From NCBI GenBank assembly GCA_020847045.1, contig JADLCT010000014.1, positions 62,001 through 126,000 of the forward strand: a stretch of 64,000 nt of DNA, read 5' to 3'. Below the pieces are notes generated by a model that saw only the letters and a list, made by a program, of their open reading frames with translations, had not been told where the DNA came from and ran no database searches. The stretch comes from Bryobacterales bacterium (GTDB lineage Bacteria > Acidobacteriota > Terriglobia > Bryobacterales > Bryobacteraceae). Within the stretch, counting starts at the first letter, position 1. Each line of letters starts with the position of its first letter. Below, piece after piece: positions 7,631 to 16,699 of this stretch. The translations under genes and the position numbers were made by a program.

Positions 7631-9634
7631 ATGCGAATTCTGATTGTGCCGTTGGTGGTGGTGGCCTGCGCGGCCGCTGCCGAGCTGAATGTGAAGCGCG
7701 TCGTGCTGTTCAAGCACGGGGTCGGGTTTTTCGAGCGGCAGGGCGAGTTGGGGCCGGGCGAGTCGGCGCGGCTGGACTTCAAGTCGGAAGAGATGAACGA
7801 CGTGCTGAAGTCGCTGACGGTGAACGTGCAGGGCGGTGGGGCCATTGCCGGACTGCGGTACGACTCGTCCATCCCGCTGGCCGAGAAACTGGCTGAGCTG
7901 CCCTTTCCCGTGGGCGAGCGCCTGCCGTTGAGCACTCTGCTGGACCACCTGCGAGGCAGCCCGCTCGAGTTGAAATTCGGAGCTGCCACCGTCAGCGGCA
8001 CCATCGTTTCGGCGCGTATGGCCGCCGCCACCGAGGAGCACGGCGAGCGCGAGGTGGTGACGCTGCTCACCAACGAGGGAGACATCCGGGCGCTGGACCT
8101 GACGGCGGCGACCGCGGTGCGCTTCCTGGACGCCAAACTGCAACTCCAGTTCAAGGACTATCTGGCCACGCTGCTGCAAAGCCGGTCGCGCGAGCGCCGC
8201 AGCGTCTACATCGACTCCACCGACTCGGGCCGCCGCACGATCCAGGCTAGCTACATGGCCCCGATGCCGGTGTGGAAGTCGAGCTACCGTCTGGTGTTTC
8301 CCGCCACGGGCGATCCATTGCTGGAAGGCTGGGCCATTGTCGATAACACCACGGAAGAGGACTGGCCGAATGTGCGCCTGTCGCTGGTTTCCGGCCGGCC
8401 CATCAGTTTCATCAGCCCACTGTATGAGCCGAAGTACATTCACCGCGAGGTGGCCGAGTTGAGTGAGGATGCCGCGGCCACACCCGAGGTGCATGCGGCG
8501 GGCGTGGCGGGGGGCGGGCCAGGGGGCGTGATTGGCGGACTTCTGGGCGCACGGGCCAAGGCCGCGCCAGCGCCTCCCGCCCCGGCGATGGCGGCGCGCG
8601 AGATGCTAGCCGATGCGCAGTCCGTGCGCACCGAATTCGCTCCCAGCAATGTGAGAGTGTCCACCGAGGGCCGGGAGGCGGGCGAACTGTTCGAATATGC
8701 CTTCACGCAGCCGGTGACAGTGCGGCGCGGACAATCGGCCATGCTCCCGTTCCTGCAGCAGAAGGTGGCGGCGCGAAAACTGCTCATCTACTCCGGTGAA
8801 GGCGCCGTGCACCCGCGCAGCGCCGCCGAGATCACGAACAATACGGGGAAGACGCTCGACGGCGGTCCGCTCACCATTTACGACGCCAACACCTACGCCG
8901 GAGAGGCGTTGATGGACACCACCAAGGCCGCCGACAAGCGGCTGATCAGTTATGCCGTCGATTTGGGCACCCGCATCACCACGGCCTACGACTCCTCGTC
9001 GCACACTGTGCGCGAAATCAAGGCCAACCGGGGGCTGCTCACGGCGCGCTCGGCGGTGCGGGAAACCAAGACCTTCACCATCAAGAACGTGGACGCCAGA
9101 AGCAAGACGCTGCTGATCGAACACCCCGTGCGCCCCGGCTACACGCTGATCGGCATGACGCCCGTGGAGAAGACGCCCGCGCGCTACCGTTTCCAGGTGA
9201 ACCTGCCCGCCTCGGCGGATACCAAGTTCGCCGTCGAGGAGGAGCGGCTGATCGAATCGACGACCTCGATCACCAGCATGACGCCCGATTTTCTCGGCCA
9301 GTACGTGAGCAACCGGACGCTTCCGGCCGCCGCCCGCCAGCAGTTGCAAACCGTGCTCGACAAGAAGCGCGAACTGGCCGCCGGCGTAAGAGACGACCAG
9401 GAGACGGGCAAGCAAATCGAGGAGATGTTCCGCGATCAGCAGCGCATTCGCGAGAATCTTTCCGCGTTGAACCGCGTCAGCGGACAGCAGGAGCAGGTGC
9501 AGCGCTATTCCCGGGAGTTGTCCGAGCAGGAGGCGCGGCTGTCAGCTTTGCGCGACCAGCAATCGCAGCTACGCAAGCGCCGGGCCGCGTTAGAATCGGA
9601 GATCGCCGCGTTGATCGAGAAGCTGGAATTTTAG
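7631..9634 (+). CDS. secreted DUF4139 domain-containing protein
   Basis: 667 aa with a signal peptide (about 1-19, ending AAAA) and an AGGAGAG ribosome-binding site 5 bases before the ATG. The N-terminal part (VKRVVLFKHGVGFFER) starts the conserved module. The middle contains the DUF4139 core, visible as SSYRLVF...LEGWAIVDNTTEEDW. A Gly/Ala/Pro-rich insert sits near residues 288-325. The last ~110 residues are a long charged Gln/Glu/Arg coiled coil. Relatives are mostly described as mucoidy-inhibitor-like (MuiA-type) proteins of unknown biochemical function, so an envelope or periplasmic role is likely. Confidence 0.8.
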   Translation: MRILIVPLVVVACAAAAELNVKRVVLFKHGVGFFERQGELGPGESARLDFKSEEMNDVLKSLTVNVQGGGAIAGLRYDSSIPLAEKLAELPFPVGERLPLSTLLDHLRGSPLELKFGAATVSGTIVSARMAAATEEHGEREVVTLLTNEGDIRALDLTAATAVRFLDAKLQLQFKDYLATLLQSRSRERRSVYIDSTDSGRRTIQASYMAPMPVWKSSYRLVFPATGDPLLEGWAIVDNTTEEDWPNVRLSLVSGRPISFISPLYEPKYIHREVAELSEDAAATPEVHAAGVAGGGPGGVIGGLLGARAKAAPAPPAPAMAAREMLADAQSVRTEFAPSNVRVSTEGREAGELFEYAFTQPVTVRRGQSAMLPFLQQKVAARKLLIYSGEGAVHPRSAAEITNNTGKTLDGGPLTIYDANTYAGEALMDTTKAADKRLISYAVDLGTRITTAYDSSSHTVREIKANRGLLTARSAVRETKTFTIKNVDARSKTLLIEHPVRPGYTLIGMTPVEKTPARYRFQVNLPASADTKFAVEEERLIESTTSITSMTPDFLGQYVSNRTLPAAARQQLQTVLDKKRELAAGVRDDQETGKQIEEMFRDQQRIRENLSALNRVSGQQEQVQRYSRELSEQEARLSALRDQQSQLRKRRAALESEIAALIEKLEF

Positions 9635-9664
9635 CGCCTCTCCCGGGCGCGGCCTCACGTTCTC

Positions 9665-10519
9665 ATGAAACTTCTCCGCTTTTCCTACGACGGCGCCCAA
9701 CATGCCGGCGTCGTCACGGACCGGGGCATCGCGCCGGTCACCGAGATCAACGCGCGCACCGGCGGGAAGGCGCCCGACGATCTGCTGGAGATCATTCGCC
9801 AGGGCGCGGCGGAGCAGTTGCTCACCGGGGGTGTGGAGACGCTGCCTTTTGACACGGTGCGTCCGCTCCTGCCCTTTGCCGCACCGCCGAAGATCTGGTG
9901 CATCGGGTTGAACTACCACTCGCACGCCGTGGATATCAACGCCGTACAGCCGGAAGAGCCAGGCAGCTTCATGAAACCGGCATCGTGCCTGTTCGAGCCG
10001 GGCGGGGATATCCTGCTGCCCCCGCCCGAGATTACCAACGATGTCGATGCCGAGGGCGAGTTGGGCGTCATTATCGGCAGGCGCTGCCAGTATGTGCCCG
10101 CCGAACATGTGAAGGAAGTCATCTTCGGCTATACGGCGACACTCGATCTGACGGCGCTCGACGTGCTGGCCAGGAATCCGCGCTACCTGACGCGCGCCAA
10201 GAGCTTCGATACCTTCTTCAGCTTCGGTCCGGTGATTGTCACGGCCGGCGAAATCGGCGACGTGGACGCGCTGGAGGTGATCACCGAGCACAACGGCCAG
10301 GTCTTTTCACGTGATTTTGTCCGCAACATGCGCACGCGGCCGTTCGAGTTGGTGCGGTTTCATTCCGACTATCAGACGCTGCATCCGGGGGATCTCATCT
10401 CAACGGGCTGCCCCAAAGGCGCGCGCATCAAAGCGGGTGACCGCGTGCGGGCCCGCATCGAGGGCGTGGGGCGTCTGGAGGCGAGAGTAAAACAGGGCGC
10501 CAGGACGCCGCGCTACTAG
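9665..10519 (+). CDS. fumarylacetoacetate hydrolase-family protein
   Basis: 284 aa, typical of the two-part FAH/ureidoglycolate lyase-like family. After an N-terminal cap domain, IWCIGLNYHSHA marks the start of the FAH fold (near residue 79). AEGELGVIIGR provides the metal-binding E-x-E, and the later LTALDVLARNPRYLTRAKSFDTF and LHPGDLISTGCPKG segments are diagnostic. Members hydrolyse or decarboxylate acyl-pyruvates and 2-keto-3-deoxy acids; the substrate here is not determined. It follows the DUF4139 gene by 30 bases and converges with the DHH gene. Confidence 0.88.
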   Translation: MKLLRFSYDGAQHAGVVTDRGIAPVTEINARTGGKAPDDLLEIIRQGAAEQLLTGGVETLPFDTVRPLLPFAAPPKIWCIGLNYHSHAVDINAVQPEEPGSFMKPASCLFEPGGDILLPPPEITNDVDAEGELGVIIGRRCQYVPAEHVKEVIFGYTATLDLTALDVLARNPRYLTRAKSFDTFFSFGPVIVTAGEIGDVDALEVITEHNGQVFSRDFVRNMRTRPFELVRFHSDYQTLHPGDLISTGCPKGARIKAGDRVRARIEGVGRLEARVKQGARTPRY

Positions 10520-10533
10520 CGCGAGCGCCGGGC

Positions 10534-11499
10534 TTATTCGCCCTGGCTCAGTTCGGCGACGATCGCGGCGGCTACCTCGCGCGCTCGCGCCACCTCGCCG
10601 CGTTCGAAGCTGATCGCTCCCACGCGCGGGTGTCCGCCGCCTCCGTACCGCTCGCAGATGCTGGCCAGGTTGTGCCGGGGCTCCCGCGGCGCCCACGGAT
10701 TGGAGCCGACGCTCACCTTCGTGCGGAAGCTGGCGGTCAGCACGCTCACCGTGTAGATGGACTGCGGGAAGAGCTGGTAAGGAATGAACTTGTTGTAGCC
10801 CTCCAGGCCATCATCCACCAGGTCGAAGAAGACGGCGTTGCCCACCAGCCGCGAGCGCTTGCGGATGATGTCGATCGAGGCCAGGTGACGTTCGTAGAGC
10901 GGCTCGAAGAGCTCGCGCACCTTCGGCCCGGCCGCGATCTCCTCCAGGCGGCGGTGCGTCATCTCGCCGATGATGTGGTGGATGATGCCGGAGCCCTTGG
11001 CGCCCTCGATCACCAGTACCAGCTGCGTGGCCGGAAGTTGCAGGGCCACGGCCTGGTCCGCGTTTTCATACTGCGCGCCATCGATGATGTCGGCCCAGCG
11101 GACCAGTTCATCCAGGTCCGGTGCTTGGAAGCCGAAACGGTCGCGCGCCACGTGGGAGATGAATTTCGTGCAGCTCTTGTAGGTGGGGTCGTAGAAGTGG
11201 TGCGCGGCATGGGCCGTGCGGAAATGTTCGGCGTCTTCGGCCGTGAGGAACGCGCTTTGATGGTGGTCAAACCACCAGGTGAGCTTTGGATTAGGCGAGT
11301 ATTTGAAGTCGACGATGGCGTTTTCGTCGCCATCGAACAACTCGTCCTCGAACAGTTGCGACGCCTTGTGCATCATGCCTGTGTAGGAAAACGCAGCCCC
11401 GGGATAGAACAGTTCCCGCGCGAACCGCGTAAAGAAGGCGGCCGAGGCCGCACCGTCGAAACAGTGATCGTGGTACAGGACGCGAACTTTTTGGACCAT
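10534..11499 (-). CDS. DHH-superfamily phosphoesterase
   Basis: 321 aa. An N-terminal YHDHCFDGAAS corresponds to motif I of DHH phosphoesterases (residues 9-19), AIVDF provides motif II, and WWFDHHQSAF carries the eponymous D78-H79-H80. The C-terminal GGGGHPRVGAI is the DHHA1 substrate-binding GGGH motif. Relatives cleave oligonucleotides, pAp or cyclic dinucleotides; the precise substrate is unknown. It is transcribed alone, in the same direction as the downstream-lying symporter gene but about 100 bases away. Confidence 0.85.
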   Translation of the reverse strand: MVQKVRVLYHDHCFDGAASAAFFTRFARELFYPGAAFSYTGMMHKASQLFEDELFDGDENAIVDFKYSPNPKLTWWFDHHQSAFLTAEDAEHFRTAHAAHHFYDPTYKSCTKFISHVARDRFGFQAPDLDELVRWADIIDGAQYENADQAVALQLPATQLVLVIEGAKGSGIIHHIIGEMTHRRLEEIAAGPKVRELFEPLYERHLASIDIIRKRSRLVGNAVFFDLVDDGLEGYNKFIPYQLFPQSIYTVSVLTASFRTKVSVGSNPWAPREPRHNLASICERYGGGGHPRVGAISFERGEVARAREVAAAIVAELSQGE

Positions 11500-11604
11500 T
11501 TGCCTGCCGGATGTCTACTGGAAAACTCACTAGATTGCACCAACGGAGGGTGAAAAAGCAAGTCGCGCGGGAAATCCGCCGTGGGAAGCGGGTGCGCGCC
11601 GGGT

Positions 11605-13227
11605 CTACCGCCGTCCGAAGTAGCGCGTCAGGGTGGCCTCCGACGGTTTCGGCGTGACACGGGAAACCAGCCACAACAGCAGTGCAGAAACGAGCGTCAT
11701 GGGCAGCACGGGCAGGTAGCCGGCGATGGTGGTTCCCGAGGCGGTGCGTTGCAGCAGGGCCAGTTCGCCCAGGGAAAAATAGGCAACCGGGGGGCCCATC
11801 GGCGCGGGCGTGGCGGCTTGGAACCAGGCGATGCCGGCCACGGCGGCCATCACCCAGAGCACGCTCGCCAGGGCGCCGTACTTCGTGCTGCCGCGCCAGT
11901 ACAAGGCGCCCACGTACAGAGGCACAAGGGCGGAAAACCCGGCGAAGGCATACTGGCCAGCCAGCTCGAAGATGCCCGCCGGCACACGCAACGCGATGAG
12001 ATAAGCCGTGGCCGTGACGGCGAATACGAAGATGCGCCCGGTGGCGATCTGCGCTCGCGCGCCGTAGCGCTCCGCATGGCCGTACCAGGCGAAAATATCC
12101 TCCGTGAACATCGTGGACAGCGCGAGAATCTGCGAATCCGAAGCCATCACGGCAGCCATGATGCCCGCGCCGAGCAGACCGGCCAGCCACGCCGGAGCGT
12201 AGTGATCCAGCAGCACGACCAGCACGTCGTCGCCCGAAGCCCTGGACCGCGTTTGGGCCGCCTCCGCCGCCGGCAGCCACGCCGCCGGGCCGGCCAGCAG
12301 GGCGCGCGCCGTTTGCTTCTCGCGAATGCGCGGGATCTCCCGCGCGCTGTTGGCGGCCACGCCGAGGAACACGCACGGCAGCCAGATGAGCAGGATGCAC
12401 ACGGGGTAGAGAATCACCGTCCACTTGAACTGCCGCATGCGCCGCGCCGTCATGCAGAAGATGCTGATGTGCGGAAAGGCGATGGCCGAAAGTGGCAGGA
12501 ACGCGTAGCTGAAGAAAATCTCCGGCGAAACCCGTTCGCGCGTCAACAATCCGGCAAGCGAGGGGTCGGCCAGCAGGGTTGAGACGGCCTGTTCAAAGCC
12601 GCCCATGCCGCGGCCGATCACCGCAACGGCTGCGGCGCCGAAGGCCAGGAATAGCAGTGTTTGAAAGGTGTTCACCCATGCCGTGCCGCGCATGCCACCG
12701 AAGATGACATAAATCATGATTACCACCGCCACAAGGCCGCTGCCCGCCCAGTAGGGGATGACGCCGGCGGACAACGTCCGCAGTACCGTGCCGCCGCCGA
12801 TCATGCCGATCAGGATATAGGGCAGCAGCAACGCGGCCTGCAGCAGGAAAATCAGGGTGCCCGTGTGGTTGCACTCCCAGCGGTCGCGGAAGATCTGCAC
12901 GGGTGTGAAATGCCCGAAGCGGCGCCCGGCGGACCACAGGCGCGTCCCCAGCGTTAACAACAGCACGGGAACTACCAGGGCCGATGACGAGGCCATGAGA
13001 CCGTAGGTGACGATGCCGTTCGAAAAGGCGTGTCCCGAGGAACCGAGTATGGCGAACGCCGTCATGTGCGTGCCGAACAGGGAGAACAGGAAGACGAAGC
13101 CGCCCAGCGAGCGTCCGGCCAGAAAGTAGCCCTCGGCGCTTTGGCCCGCTCCGCCGCGCCGGAACGCGAAGACGCCGATGTAGAGAACCGCGGCCAGATA
13201 GAGCCCGGCAAACAGCGCGGCCGTCAC
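11605..13227 (-). CDS. sodium:solute symporter (SSS) family transporter
   Basis: 540 aa polytopic membrane protein with about 13 hydrophobic segments. The [10 protein letters not shown] motif after the first helix, [14 protein letters not shown] and [19 protein letters not shown] are characteristic of SSS proteins, which couple Na+ to uptake of sugars, organic acids, proline or pantothenate. The GTG at 13227 is chosen because GTGA overlaps the stop of the upstream DUF3311 gene by 4 bases; a longer frame exists but is non-hydrophobic filler. The DUF3311-SSS pair is a common arrangement. The substrate is unknown. Confidence 0.88.
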   Translation of the reverse strand: MTAALFAGLYLAAVLYIGVFAFRRGGAGQSAEGYFLAGRSLGGFVFLFSLFGTHMTAFAILGSSGHAFSNGIVTYGLMASSSALVVPVLLLTLGTRLWSAGRRFGHFTPVQIFRDRWECNHTGTLIFLLQAALLLPYILIGMIGGGTVLRTLSAGVIPYWAGSGLVAVVIMIYVIFGGMRGTAWVNTFQTLLFLAFGAAAVAVIGRGMGGFEQAVSTLLADPSLAGLLTRERVSPEIFFSYAFLPLSAIAFPHISIFCMTARRMRQFKWTVILYPVCILLIWLPCVFLGVAANSAREIPRIREKQTARALLAGPAAWLPAAEAAQTRSRASGDDVLVVLLDHYAPAWLAGLLGAGIMAAVMASDSQILALSTMFTEDIFAWYGHAERYGARAQIATGRIFVFAVTATAYLIALRVPAGIFELAGQYAFAGFSALVPLYVGALYWRGSTKYGALASVLWVMAAVAGIAWFQAATPAPMGPPVAYFSLGELALLQRTASGTTIAGYLPVLPMTLVSALLLWLVSRVTPKPSEATLTRYFGRR

Positions 13228-13454
13228 TCGTGGGATCCCCGTTCGTGGCCATCGTCCAGGTGGTCCGGCCAGGCCCACTGCACCAGCACGGCCAGCCACG
13301 CCGCCGCCGCCAGCGTATACGCCGCGTGGTAGGCCAATCCGATGGGCAGAAAACCGAACACCAGCGGGTAGGCGGTGCGCCAGTTCCAGAAGTCCTGGTG
13401 GAGCGCGAAGAGAATCAGCGTGCAGGCTGTCAGAATGACACGGCGTGCGTCCAT
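13224..13454 (-). CDS. DUF3311 small membrane protein
   Basis: 76 aa with two hydrophobic helices and a central WNW...[14 protein letters not shown] segment typical of DUF3311. Such proteins are usually encoded immediately upstream of an SSS transporter and are thought to be an accessory subunit. Here the stop codon overlaps the transporter's GTG by 4 bases, so the two are translationally coupled. It is divergent from the first Oar-type receptor. Confidence 0.8.
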   Translation of the reverse strand: MDARRVILTACTLILFALHQDFWNWRTAYPLVFGFLPIGLAYHAAYTLAAAAWLAVLVQWAWPDHLDDGHERGSHE

Positions 13455-13469
13455 AGGGCTTGTGTCAGA

Positions 13470-13507
13470 GTAACCATTATGGACCCGGGTGCGCCGAAAA
13501 TGGTTAC
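13470..13507. promoter_or_regulatory. perfect 8-bp inverted repeat between SSS operon and Oar receptor
   Basis: GTAACCAT (13470-13477) and ATGGTTAC (13500-13507) are exact reverse complements separated by 22 bases. They lie in the ~80-base region between the divergent DUF3311/SSS operon and the Oar receptor gene. The position fits a shared operator, or the arms of a hairpin in the Oar leader. The binding protein is unknown. Confidence 0.45.
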
Positions 13508-13534
13508 AACCGCGCTTTGGGCGGCGAGGATGGG

Positions 13535-16500
13535 ATGAGACGGGAAACTGGGATGAGGAATCTGCGAACGGAAATCCACGCCGGCATCATGCTGGCTGGT
13601 CTTGTGCTGGCGTCCGGCGTTCCGGCGATGGGCCAGACGGCCGGGTCCCTCACGGGGCATGCCCGCACGGCCGATGGCCGCGCGCTGGCCGGCGTGAAGG
13701 TGACGGCCGTGAACGCAGGCACCTCGGCGCGGCGCGAAACCACCACGTCTGATGATGGCCGCTATGTGTTCGCCGCTTTACCGCCCGGACGGTATGACCT
13801 GCGCGCCGAAGCCAGCGGTTTCCGGCTGTTGAAACGCACCGGAGTTCCCGTGACCGTGGCCGAGACGGTGGTGGCGGACCTTACGATGGAGCTCGGTCCG
13901 CTGGAGCAGGAGATCACCGTCACGGCGCGGCCGCCGCTGGTCAACACAACGACCAGCGAGTTGAGCTACCTGGTGGAGGAGGACGCCATCGGCACGCTTC
14001 CCCTGAACGGCCGGAACTACACGGATCTGGCGCTGCTGCAGCCTGGCGTGGTGGCGTATCCGCACCGCGACGGTGGCTCCGTTGTCGCGCACGGCCTCGG
14101 CATCAGCGCCAACGGTCAGGACTACCGCTCGAATGTCTACCTGCTCGACGGCACGCCGATGAACGATTTCACCAACGGTCCGGCCGGCAGCGCCGCCTCC
14201 ACGGTGCTCGGCATGGAGACCATCCGCGAGTTCCGCGTGGAGACCAACGTCTACTCCGCCGAATTTGGCCGCAACTTCGGCGGGCAGATCAATGCGCTCA
14301 CCAAGTCGGGCACCAACAGCCTGCACGGCAGCCTCTACGCGTATCACCGCAACGACAACATGGACGCGCGCAACTTCTTCGACCGCACCGGGCGGCCCGA
14401 GTTCAAGCGCAACCAGTACGGCGTGTCCCTCGGCGGACCCATCAAACGGGACAAGGCATTTTTGTTTGCGGGCTATGAGGGGCTGCGCGAGCGTCTGGGC
14501 CGGACCATCACCTCGGTTGTGCCCGACGCCAATGCCCACGCCGGACTGGTTCCTTCCGGCGGCCAGTTGGTGAACACCGGCGTGCATCCCGCCGTGGCGC
14601 CCTATCTGAACGAGATGCCGCTGCCCAACGCGGGCGACATAGGCGGCGGGCTGGGCCGCTACACCTTCGGCTTCGGCCAGACGCTGCGGCAGGACTTCGG
14701 CCAGATCCGCTACGACCATAACTTCGGCGAGGGCGGCCAGTTCTTCGCGCGCTATACCGCCGACGACGCCTCGCAGCGTCTGCCCGTCGAACTCCCGCAG
14801 TTCCCCCGGTTCTTCGAATCCCGCAACCAGTTCTTCACGGCCGAGTACACGCGCGCGCTGTCGTCCCGCACGCTGAACACGTTGCGCGCCGGGTTCAGCC
14901 GCACCCGGGTGGGCCAGGACGTGCAGGCCAACACGGCCACGGCGCTGCGGCCCTTCGTATCGACGCGCGCGCTGGTGGGCAATATCGACATCGGCGGCGC
15001 GTCCCGGTTCGGCCCCCAAACCTCGGTGAACGTGAAGCTGACGCAAAACGTAACGACGCTCGAAGATCACGTCTCCCTGATCCGTGGGCGTCACACGCTG
15101 AAGGCCGGCGGCCTCTACGAGCATTACCAGGACAACATGCAGAACCCCACCTTTTCGCTGGGCATTTACACGTTTTCCGACGTGCGCGCGTTTCTGGAGA
15201 ACCGGCCGCTCCGGTTTCTCGGCCTCGGGCCGGAGGGGGCGATCGACCGCTACTGGCGATTCGACCTGCTGGGCGCGTTTGTGCAGGACGCCTGGGCCGT
15301 CACGCCCCGCCTTACGCTGAACCTCGGCCTGCGCTATGAGACCATCACCATGCCCATCGAAAAGTACGGGCGCGATTCGGCGCTGCCCGACCTGCTTGCG
15401 CCAGCGCCCACCACGGGGCGCCTCTATAGCAACCCTCCCCGCCGGAACTTCTCGCCGCGCTTTGGCTTTGCCTGGGACCCCACCGGCCGCGGCCGCATGA
15501 GCATTCGCGGCGGCTACGGCTGGTTCATCAACACGAACAACCAGCAGAACCTGATTGTCACCGTGACGAACCCGCCCGCAACGCCGCGTTTCGTCATCAC
15601 GAACAACGTCACCTTTCCGAACCCTCCTTTTGAGCGCGGCGTCGGCAATACGATGCGCCCCATCGAGTGGAACATCAAGAATCCGAGCCTGCACATGTGG
15701 AACCTGAACGTGCAGCGCCAGGCGCCAGGGCAGATTGTCCTGACGCTGGGCTATGCCGGGGCGCGCGGCGTCCACTTGATGCGCAACACGGACATCAACA
15801 CCCCGGCACCCGCCCGCCTGGAGGACGGAAGGCTCTTTTGGGCCGCCGGACTCGCGCGTCCCAATCGCGCTTTCTCCACCATCGAGCTGAAGAAGAGCGA
15901 TGGCAACAGTTGGTACAACGCCATGCTGTTCGAGGTGCGCAAACGCTGGAGCCGCGGCTTCAACCTGCAATCAAGCTACACGTTCTCGCGCAACATCGAC
16001 ACCACGCAGTCCTCCACCTTTTTCTCCGACGCCACCAACAGCATGATCTCGGCCATGCCCGAATACTCCGGTTTCTCATACAACAAGGGGCTCTCCGACT
16101 TTCATGCCAAGCACAACTGGCTTCTGAATTTTTCCTGGGAGGTCCCCTTCGGCAAGAACCTAACAGGCGCGCGGCGAGCCCTTCTGGATGGATGGCAACT
16201 GGCGGGCATCCACAACCTGCGCAGTGGTTCGCCGCTGACGCTCTTCGTGCAAACCAACCGCTCCCGCTCGCTGTGGAATCCCTCCATCGGTCCCGGACTC
16301 GGGCTCGACCGGCCCAGCTTCGCGCCGGGTTTCACGCATGAAAGCGCCGTGCTCGGCTCGCCCGACCGGTGGTTCAACCCAAGCGCCTTCCACCTGCAGG
16401 ATGCCGGTACGCTGGGCGACATGGGACGCGGCGCTCTGATCGGTCCCAACCTGCGCGCCTTCGACGCCTCGCTGATGAAAAACTTCCGCTGGGCGCGTCT

Positions 16501-16693
16501 GGGCGAGGGCGGCGGCATCCAGTTCCGCGCCGAAATGTTCAATCTGTTCAACCGCGCCAACTTCGGCGTGCCGCGCCTGCTGGCCTTCGCGGGCACGGCC
16601 AACAACGAGGCGCCGCAAAGCTCCCTCGGTCTGGTGCAGAACACCGTCACCTCGTCGAGACAGGTGCAACTGAGTCTTCGCGTACAATTCTAG
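13535..16693 (+). CDS. Oar-like TonB-dependent receptor 1 with carboxypeptidase regulatory-like domain
   Basis: About 1052 aa. A signal peptide ends near PAMGQ, followed by a carboxypeptidase-regulatory-like beta-sandwich (SLTGHARTADGRALAGVKV...ALPPGRYDLRAEASGF). A TonB plug comes next (LPLNGRNYTDLALLQPGV, NVYLLDGTPMND, IREFRVETNVYSAEFGRNFGG), and then a long 22-strand-type barrel. It ends VQLSLRVQF with the terminal Phe expected of outer-membrane proteins. It probably imports or displays complex organic ligands. The ATG at 13535 has GAGG 5 bases upstream; an ATG at 13553 is an alternative. It is divergent from the SSS symporter operon, suggesting a shared substrate. Confidence 0.9.
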   Translation: MRRETGMRNLRTEIHAGIMLAGLVLASGVPAMGQTAGSLTGHARTADGRALAGVKVTAVNAGTSARRETTTSDDGRYVFAALPPGRYDLRAEASGFRLLKRTGVPVTVAETVVADLTMELGPLEQEITVTARPPLVNTTTSELSYLVEEDAIGTLPLNGRNYTDLALLQPGVVAYPHRDGGSVVAHGLGISANGQDYRSNVYLLDGTPMNDFTNGPAGSAASTVLGMETIREFRVETNVYSAEFGRNFGGQINALTKSGTNSLHGSLYAYHRNDNMDARNFFDRTGRPEFKRNQYGVSLGGPIKRDKAFLFAGYEGLRERLGRTITSVVPDANAHAGLVPSGGQLVNTGVHPAVAPYLNEMPLPNAGDIGGGLGRYTFGFGQTLRQDFGQIRYDHNFGEGGQFFARYTADDASQRLPVELPQFPRFFESRNQFFTAEYTRALSSRTLNTLRAGFSRTRVGQDVQANTATALRPFVSTRALVGNIDIGGASRFGPQTSVNVKLTQNVTTLEDHVSLIRGRHTLKAGGLYEHYQDNMQNPTFSLGIYTFSDVRAFLENRPLRFLGLGPEGAIDRYWRFDLLGAFVQDAWAVTPRLTLNLGLRYETITMPIEKYGRDSALPDLLAPAPTTGRLYSNPPRRNFSPRFGFAWDPTGRGRMSIRGGYGWFINTNNQQNLIVTVTNPPATPRFVITNNVTFPNPPFERGVGNTMRPIEWNIKNPSLHMWNLNVQRQAPGQIVLTLGYAGARGVHLMRNTDINTPAPARLEDGRLFWAAGLARPNRAFSTIELKKSDGNSWYNAMLFEVRKRWSRGFNLQSSYTFSRNIDTTQSSTFFSDATNSMISAMPEYSGFSYNKGLSDFHAKHNWLLNFSWEVPFGKNLTGARRALLDGWQLAGIHNLRSGSPLTLFVQTNRSRSLWNPSIGPGLGLDRPSFAPGFTHESAVLGSPDRWFNPSAFHLQDAGTLGDMGRGALIGPNLRAFDASLMKNFRWARLGEGGGIQFRAEMFNLFNRANFGVPRLLAFAGTANNEAPQSSLGLVQNTVTSSRQVQLSLRVQF

Positions 16694-16699
16694 GCGGTG

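Noticed and set aside
7016-8494. Long minus-strand open frame across yjbQ and the DUF4139 gene
   Set aside because: It covers two well-supported plus-strand genes and has shadow-like composition.
13778-15970. Long (730-codon) open frame antisense to Oar receptor 1
   Set aside because: Composition is Arg/Ala/Gly/His-rich with no recognisable fold, as expected for the reverse of a GC-rich gene; the sense strand encodes a clear receptor.
16683-16688. TACAAT as a promoter for the lipoprotein at 16700
   Set aside because: The bases also encode the conserved final residues (VQF) of the Oar barrel, so the match may be imposed by coding.
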